A DNA stretch of 64,000 nt, taken from Phyto melanocephala. Its lineage: Eukaryota; Arthropoda; Insecta; Diptera; Rhinophoridae. Location: NCBI GenBank assembly GCA_941918925.1, contig OW799233.1, positions 48,259,341-48,323,340 of the forward strand. The letters are read 5' to 3'. The notes below the pieces were generated by a model that was not told the origin of the DNA, did no database searches, and saw only the letters and a list, made by a program, of their open reading frames with translations. Below, one piece after another: positions 57,495-64,000 of the stretch. How positions within the stretch are numbered: the stretch's first letter is position 1; every line of letters begins with the position of its first letter. Both the position numbers and the translations under genes were made by a program.

Positions 57495-59912
57495 CAAGTA
57501 AGAGCACTATATTCGGCTGTGCCGAATCTTTTATACCCACCACCAATTATGTGTACATTTAAAGCACAATATTTATTAGTTTGTTAATCGCTATGGAATA
57601 ATATCTTTATAATGAAATATGTATCACTTTCTTTGTAGAGGGTGGGTGGTTAAATTTTAAGGGCCCATGTTGAAGGTGAACTACACCTAGTCTTTAAATT
57701 TGTTTTCTACATTTCACTTGACATTTCTCAATCTCAAACCTACTCAATTTGATCCCTGGAAAGATACGCAAATGAGCAACACTTTAAAGTCATTCAGGTT
57801 TTCTATAAAAATGGGCGTTCAAATCAAAATGCATATTGTGCACTTCGTAATTCTTTTGATCAACATCATCGTTCAAATTCGTCCACAATCGGGAGAATTG
57901 TAAAAATTATTTAAATTTCTACAAAACAGGTCTGTATAAAATGTTAGAAAATCTGTGAATGCCTTCTTAGTTCGTTGAATGGGAACCATTGATGGTTTTT
58001 GCGATAGTGTGGCAAAAGAGCAGTCAACGTCGACTCATCATCATGCCCAACAATTGAGCATCAACATTGTCATTGAAAATTTGGACCATCAGATAGAGGA
58101 GTGGCGCCAAGGATGGGGGGCCATTTGGCCGATATTTTGTTAAATACATAATTGAACCATACAAATATTATAATTACAAAAATAAATAATAATAATATCC
58201 TAAATAATTTGTGTTTTATTTAAATTCAAAATCGGTCCTTAAAATTTAACCACCCTTTATAACTACGATATGCTACTAAAATGCTTTTGTAAATGTAGTC
58301 TTTCAATGAAAGTGGGCGTTAAAGTAGGCGTGTCAGTGAAGTTTCTGCTAATAAATGACTACTTAGATATTTCAATATAGTCCTTTATTTTCCAAAAAAC
58401 TTTGTCAATAGAGAAATTACATGAATTTAAGATAAACCGTTATATGGGAGGTAGGTGTTAAAGTGGGCGTGTCACCTAAACGTTTTGGCACAACAATTAC
58501 ATTGATTAGGAGGATATACGGTTATGAGCTTTTAAATTTCATTAACGGTAGATAACGTGAAAAGTGGGCGTTATAGTAGGCGTGTCAAAGTTGTTTTTGC
58601 GAATGAGTATAACTTAGATGTTTCAAGATAGCCCTTTATTATTCCAAAATCTTTATTAATAGAGAAATTTTATGAATTTTAGGTAAAACGTTATATGGGA
58701 GGTGGGCGTGAAAGTGGGCGTGGCACCTTAATTTTCTGGCACAGTAATGGCATTGCCTAGAAGGATATACGTAGCATATTTGATCATCATACCCCTGATT
58801 TTGGCGGTTTTATGATCTTTTAAATTTTGTTAACGGTAGATAACGTGAAAAGTGGGCGTTATAGTAGGCGTGTCAAAGTTATTTTTGCTAATGACTACAA
58901 CTAAGGTATTTCAATATAGTCCTTTATTATTCCAAAATCTTTATTAATAGAGATTATATGAATTTCAGTTAAACCGTTATATGGGAGGTGGGCGTAAAAG
59001 TGGGCGTGGCACCTTAATTTTCTGGCACAGTAATGACATTGCCTAGAAGGATATACGTAGCATATTTGATCGTCATACCTTTAATTTTGGCGGTTTTATG
59101 AGCTTTTAAATTTCATTAACGGTAGATAACGTGAAAAGTGGGCGTTATAGTAGGCGTGTCAAAGTTATTTTTGCTAATGAGTACAACCTAGATGTTTCAT
59201 TATAGTCCTTTATTATTCCAAAATCTATATTAATAGAGAAATTATATGAATTTTGGGTAAAACGTTATATGGGAGGTGGGCGTAAAAGTGGGCGTGGCAC
59301 ATTGATTTTCCGTTACAAAAAAGCGTCTCACCGAAAAGCAAAGTGTGCAAAATTTCAGAGTCGTAGATCCAATATTGTTGCTTTTATGACGTTTTTGTTT
59401 TTAAATATACCGAAAAATACACTGGGCGGTATAAATTTTCGTACATTTTGATCGATAACTCCTCTCCTAATGCATAGATTTGAATAATTTTCGGGGAAGA
59501 TTATTGTTTTTACTCAAGAAATATATATTCGAAGTTTCATGAGTCTACATTAATGCGTTTTGACACAATTCCATTTTATTCGATGTTCGAAGGACACGGT
59601 TTTTTCGACCTACTCTTGCTTTTCGAGCTATAACTCTCTTCCTAATATTCCGATTTAGCCCATTTTCAATACCAAACAAACCTTGTCTATAAGAAAGATT
59701 CTGGCAAAATTTGAGCCCCCTAGCTTTTTCGGTGCGACCTCTATCGTGCTTTCAACAGACGGACAGACGGACGGACATAGCTAGATCGTCATCAAACCAA
59801 ACCCTGATTCAGAATATATATACTTTATGGGGTCTAAAATGGATATTTCGATGTGTTACAAACGGAATGACAAAATGAATATACCCCCACCATTTTTTTG
59901 GTGGCGGGTATA
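57495..59912 (-). mobile_element. Type-B Helentron-like element, full length
   Basis: 2418 bp. 3' end at 57495 (CAAGTAAGAGC), hairpin ATTCGGC-TGT-GCCGAAT, then TATACCCACCACC. 5' end GGTGGCGGGTATA at 59900-59912. The central array of four units lies at 58430-59300. Same order of parts as the element at 48618-51827 but shorter in its 3' part. Confidence 0.8.
58430..59300 (+). repeat. Tandem units of type-B element
   Basis: GTTATATGGGAGGTGGGCGT-type blocks begin at about 58439, 58690, 58975 and 59263 (periods 251, 285, 288), each followed by AGTGGGCGTGGCAC. Confidence 0.85.
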
Positions 59913-60021
59913 AAAATAATAAAAATATAATATATGTATATGTATATATTAAATAAAAAATAAAAAAAAAGTAAAAAAAAAATTAAATAAAAATAAAAAA
60001 AAAATATAAAAAATATAAAAA

Positions 60022-60362
60022 ATAATTTTTTTTTGGCTCAGCTGGGATTCGATGCCACGTTTACTCTAACCAGTATACACGTTTGTATGTATGTATGTTG
60101 TTGTTGTAATGTTGTTTTTGTGAAAAAAACATCGAGGTGGTCGTGGGTTTTTGCTCATCTGATTTTTAATACCGATCTACTCCCGAATATTTCTGATATT
60201 TTAAACCTCACCCGGTGATATCGGGGTGATTCAAGAAGTTGATTTCGACATACACACGGACGGACAGACTGACAGATCTTAATCTACTCCCCTATTTATT
60301 GTAGAAATTTCACACGGAACGAAAAACCTATATATACCCTTTTTCACTGTGTGAAGGGTATA
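60022..60362 (-). mobile_element. Type-A element, 5' part
   Basis: Contains GTATGTATGTATG, GAGGTGGTCGTGG, CACACGGACGGACAGAC and ends GTGTGAAGGGTATA at 60362, as in the copy ending at 53358. The 3' half is missing or replaced by A/T simple sequence (59930-60020). Confidence 0.65.
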
Positions 60363-60720
60363 ATAAACTTTTCATTTTTGCCAAAAAACAGAGAACCCGC
60401 TGTTTGTTAGTTATATCGAAGAGAAAATCCTAAATAATTTTAAGCGAATTATTCTGTCCTCACTAAAATGTAAGTGAAATTCGTTTTGTGTTAGTTAATT
60501 TAATTAATTTTTAAAAGTGGTATTAAACCAATTTACTGAGAAGATATACTTAATAACTTTTATATGTTAGGCATATGTGAATTATTTTTTCCGCGTCTGT
60601 CTGAACATAGTTTTTTCCATTGTTTGCTAACTTATTTAGTATTACTGACCCCATAGTCGAGAATAAGAAGAAGACATTTAAAAATAATTACTGTACATTT
60701 TTATTTAACTATTTACAGAA
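60363..60720. other. Noc3 3' flank
   Basis: Non-coding. ACTAAAATGTAAGTG near 60465 looks like an ATG beside a splice donor, but I found no partner exon. Confidence 0.4.
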
Positions 60721-63402
60721 TTATTTACTTTTAAAATCTTTAAAAAAATCAAAATGAGTTTGTTTTATTTTGCAATTGCTATAGACCATATTACGCTTTA
60801 ACATGGACCGACACAATGGCTTAAAATCCTTATTGATAAAACTGAAGTAACCTTTCTTCATTTTCGGTTGACATTGTTTAGGCAAAGTTATAGTAGGATT
60901 AAAAACCATTTGGGTGCTATCGAACTGTTCAAATAATTCAAAGGCAGACCTAAAAAAATAAAAAAGTTTAACATTTCTACTTTAAAAATATATATAATAA
61001 ATATATTTACTAACAATTTTCCTATTTCCGAGGGTAGACAACCCTCACCAGATGCCGGTACTCCATTTGCAATGTGCATTGCCATCTTACGCACTGTGGG
61101 ATGATAATGTTTCGCCAAAGTACTCAACTCATACAAAGCTGTACAAGAAGCATTACAATATTCTGGATCTTCGAGTTCTGGATCATATTTTCCTGAACCA
61201 ATACTATCATCCATATCGAGCAATATGTCTAAAACCGAAGTCAATTGGAAAGTAGTCTTTATAGTACCTAAAGTAGCCAATGTACCATGATGTAACAAAT
61301 TTAAACTGACTGTTAATAGGCGTTTAACAAATGCCATTAATCGCTGTTGACTCATATTTCGTCTTCTCTTGACTAGAACTTCATCCAACGTTTCAAGGAT
61401 AATGCGGAAATCGTCATGATTTTTACCACCGTTGACAGACAACATATTCTTGTAGAAATGTTGATAGAAACGAATAGGATCTATATTTAAGACTTCACCC
61501 TGACCAGAAAGAATGACGAAAATTGTCTTGATACAATGCAATTGTTCGCGATATCCCAGTTCCTCCTGTGTCTCTAATATATTATTGAGAACCTCTATTA
61601 AATCGGAAAAGAAATCCAAATTAATAACATGAGCAAATCTTAAAAGAAATAATAGGGGAAAAATAAGTTATTTGTATAATTCGCATGGTTTTTTAGTACT
61701 CACTCTGCCAAACCTTCTAAAATTGCACTTAAAACTTTTGAAGTTGGATCATTCTTTAAAACTCTAAAGTAAATGTTAAATAACATTTTAACAATTTCAG
61801 TCAGCTTAAACTGTTTGGTCTGCTTATTCTCCTCAGCCCTTGTCTCCTCCAATTCCTTGTTTAATTCAGTCAATTTCTTGCGTCTCTTACGTTCCTTTTT
61901 AGATAAACTCAACAATCGTTGCCGATGAGCCTCCAACTTCTTTTGTTTTAACTCATTTTCTTTCTCAGCATCCAAATTAACGTTTTTAATCTTAAGATTT
62001 TGCAGGCAAGTGATGCATTCCAAGTGGACATTGTTGCTTTTGGTTTTAATTAAATGATTTATACGCCTTACTATGAAGAGAGTCATATCAAGTTTTTTGT
62101 CGTTGGCAAAAACGAAACGGAAACATTTATTTACAGCCTCTCGCATACGGGGATAGTTGGAGTTAAGCATATAGACTAAAAGTTGGGCAATATTCTTGAC
62201 GTAATTAAAATACGGATGAGCTATGAGTAGATCACACATAGACTGCACCGCAACCTCGGCCATTTTAACATCCTGTGGTGTTATGCGACCATGACCTTTA
62301 CGATTTACGGCTGCCGTTAGCTTTTCTAAACGTTGAAGGAATTTCTTGAATTGTTGCAAAAGAGAATTTTCATAGGTAACTCTTTCCAAGGTGGCTTTGC
62401 GCACTTGTTGCATTTTTGTATCAATCTGGCCCACTCGATACTCAGGTAAAATGTCTTTAAAAATTTCCGTTAGGGACACAATGGCCACTTTACGCACTGT
62501 TAAAAGATTAGTTACATAATTTTTACTAGTCTCATCCATAAGCTCAAAGAGAGCACTAAAGTTACGCATTTTATCTTCGGGCTTCTCCAAAATGCCAGAA
62601 CATATTATACCAATGCGATACTTTTGACGTTCGATTTCTTGTTGGCGAGCAATAAGCAAATCAGTGGTGGAAATCATTTTCTTCTCCACTGCAGCTTTAA
62701 TTGCAATTCCTTCCTCATCGTTCACGACATCATCATCACTATCTTCATACTCTTCAACAGCTTCGTTTTCCTCTTCTACCACTTCTTCCGACTCTGTTAC
62801 TTTTTTGATCTTTGGTTTCGGTTTATATTCGACCACTGCCGTGCGAGATATAATTTGGCCATCTCTACTTTTAATAGGCAATAAATTAACTTTAATTTTC
62901 TTGCTTTCCTCTTCTAAAGCCGTGTCTACAGCAAATTGTTTTTCTAAACCCATCGAGTGTTTAATGTCATCGTGTTCTGCCTCATCATCGACAGCATGTT
63001 TACGTTTACGCTGTTTAACACCCCGCTTCAATTGTAAATACTCTAAATCTTCACCATCCAACATATCTGCCACGTTGTTCAACAATTCATCTTCATCTTG
63101 TTCACCATCGACATTCACGTTCATAGGCAGTCCTAGTGATTCCCGCTTATTTTGTTTTTTCTTTTGAAACACATCATCTTTCTTGCGGGCCTTCTGTATA
63201 AATATATTGGAACTCCGCTCTTTGGCTGCTCTTTGCTGAGTCAGTTTCTGCTGTTGCTGTTTGCTAAGAGGAGCCTTTTTGTTTTTCAAATGAGCTGATC
63301 GTTTCACGGAACTGATTTTTACCTTTTTCTTTAAAGAATTAATGTAAAGTTTATATGCATAATTCCGTATAATGAAATAATAATAATACTTACTGTCACC
63401 AT
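60721..63402 (-). CDS. Noc3: Nucleolar complex protein 3 (Noc3/NOC3L)
   Basis: Required for maturation and export of pre-60S ribosomal subunits with Noc2 in the nucleolus and nucleoplasm, and linked to replication licensing in yeast. Proposed exons: 63402-63394 (MVT only), 63328-61704, 61638-61015, 60949-60721, giving 828 codons, close to the ~800 residues of human NOC3L. All introns are 63-66 bases with GT-AG ends (donors GTAAGT, GTGAGT, GTTAGT). The N-terminal third is Lys/Glu-rich and low-complexity, with nuclear-signal-like stretches (QRKRKH). The NOC3 conserved region starts at LIARQQEIERQKYRIG. A coiled, charged segment (ELKQKKLEAHRQRLLSLSKK) precedes the CBF/Mak21 domain (third exon, FYKNML...FVKRLLTVSLNLLHHG). 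The C-terminus has the family's SAFELFEQF...MVFNP motif. I chose the upstream ATG because the second exon has no suitable Met and splicing keeps the frame. Confidence 0.9.
63394..63402 (-). other. Noc3: 9-base first coding exon of Noc3
   Basis: ATGGTGACA followed by GTAAGT. The intron ends TTAATTCTTTAAAG, and the second exon continues in phase with AAAAAGGTAAAAATC. An alternative acceptor six bases later would also keep the frame. Confidence 0.65.
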
Positions 63403-63624
63403 TTTTTAGTTAGAATAGTTTACAATCAATATTTATGACAAAAAAATTTGTTAAAAAAAAGAATCAAATGCCTGTGAGAAAAACAAATAAACTGACATTT
63501 CTTAAAGCACATGTTGCAGTCATAAGAGTTACCAGATTAAACAAAAACAAATAATAAATTATATAAATTTAAAGTTCTGTTAAACCTCAGTTTAGAATGC
63601 TGTCTTCACTATTTCATGTTGCGA
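63403..63624. other. Noc3: Noc3 upstream region
   Basis: Short AT-rich 5' flank, probably holding the 5' UTR and core promoter. No specific element seen. Confidence 0.35.
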
Positions 63625-63893
63625 AAAAAAAACGAGGTAGGTCGTGGTTTTTTGCTCATATCTGAGTTTTTAATACCGATCTACTCCCGAATATTTCTGA
63701 TATTAAAATACCTCACCCGGGTCCAGGCGATGCCGGGGGCCTTCAAAAAGTTGACTTCAACATACACACGGACAGACTGACAGAACTTTATCGACTCCCC
63801 TATTCCTAAGCTTTCAGAAAATATACACATAATTTATGGGGTCGGAAATGAAAATTGTAGAAATTTCACACGGAATGACAAACCTATATATCT
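63625..63893 (-). mobile_element. Type-A element fragment upstream of Noc3
   Basis: Shares AACGAGGTAGGTCGTGG, TACCGATCTACTCCCGAAT and CACACGGACAGACTGAC with 60130-60290, and ACTCCCCTATTCCTAAGC with the other type-A copies. Stops before the terminal repeat. Confidence 0.6.
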
Positions 63894-63987
63894 GTGGCTT
63901 GGAGCTAAAAGGGCCAATGTCACTTTTTTGTTCTTTTGAGTTAATCATTGCATTAGATATGTTTTTTTTCTCTATTTTATTATATAA

Positions 63988-64000
63988 CAAGTAAGAGCAC
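63988..64000 (-). mobile_element. 3' end of a type A/B element at window edge
   Basis: CAAGTAAGAGCAC is the shared 3' terminus; the element continues beyond the window. Confidence 0.7.

Noticed and set aside
60460..60480. ATG beside a GTAAGT donor, possible first exon of another gene
   Set aside because: No acceptor and continuing exon found that keeps a sensible frame in the window.
62624..63167. Plus-strand Ser/Phe-rich frames of up to 167 codons opposite Noc3
   Set aside because: Composition is the mirror of the Lys/Glu-rich Noc3 N-terminus; no independent signal.

Overview
The window reads as a chromosome segment of a higher fly, probably a calyptrate muscoid. It is strongly AT-rich, its host genes have short introns with GT-AG ends, and a ribosome-biogenesis gene, a polycystin-type channel and a cuticle chitin-binding gene look dipteran. 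Species cannot be settled from the sequence alone. Only four host genes can be supported: a CPAP1-type chitin-binding protein (28834-30096, +, 5' end not found), a brivido-like polycystin channel (31966-34116, +), a G-patch protein (54551-55744, -) and Noc3/NOC3L (60721-63402, -, four exons). Mobile DNA makes up most of the rest.

Left part (1-25 kb): scattered remnants lead to a 3.46-kb DNA transposon (4848-8311) with ~0.65-0.9-kb inverted arms and an intact two-exon transposase gene. A related foldback element (16774-19457) carries a broken gene for a similar protein. Both end in CACT(A/G) and are flanked by TTA. Between them sits an apparently intact Mag-like Ty3/Gypsy element (11813-16533) whose two LTRs look identical and which is flanked by a 5-bp duplication. 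Fragments of non-LTR retrotransposons, a pogo-like MITE and a small palindrome lie around them.

Middle (25-34 kb): a 5'-truncated non-LTR element with a 13-bp target duplication lies inside an element-like segment bounded by ~50-bp inverted repeats. The two host genes follow, separated by a GC-richer stretch, a rolling-circle element end and a TA-flanked MITE.

Nest (34.9-53.7 kb): a DINE-1/Helentron-like element (type B) was split by a Helitron. The Helitron contains hAT-type MITEs, one of which was split by a type-A Helentron-like element. That was split by a long-LTR Ty3/Gypsy element (36396-52666), whose 3' LTR was in turn split by another type-B element. The junctions let the insertion order be read directly.

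Right part (53.7-64 kb): the G-patch gene has a 1.09-kb hAT remnant, with its own nested MITE, just upstream of its ATG. A large type-B element with ~288-bp tandem units follows, then Noc3. The window ends inside the 3' terminus of yet another type A/B element. Throughout, two Helentron-like families share one terminal hairpin but carry different, matched sub-terminal inverted repeats.
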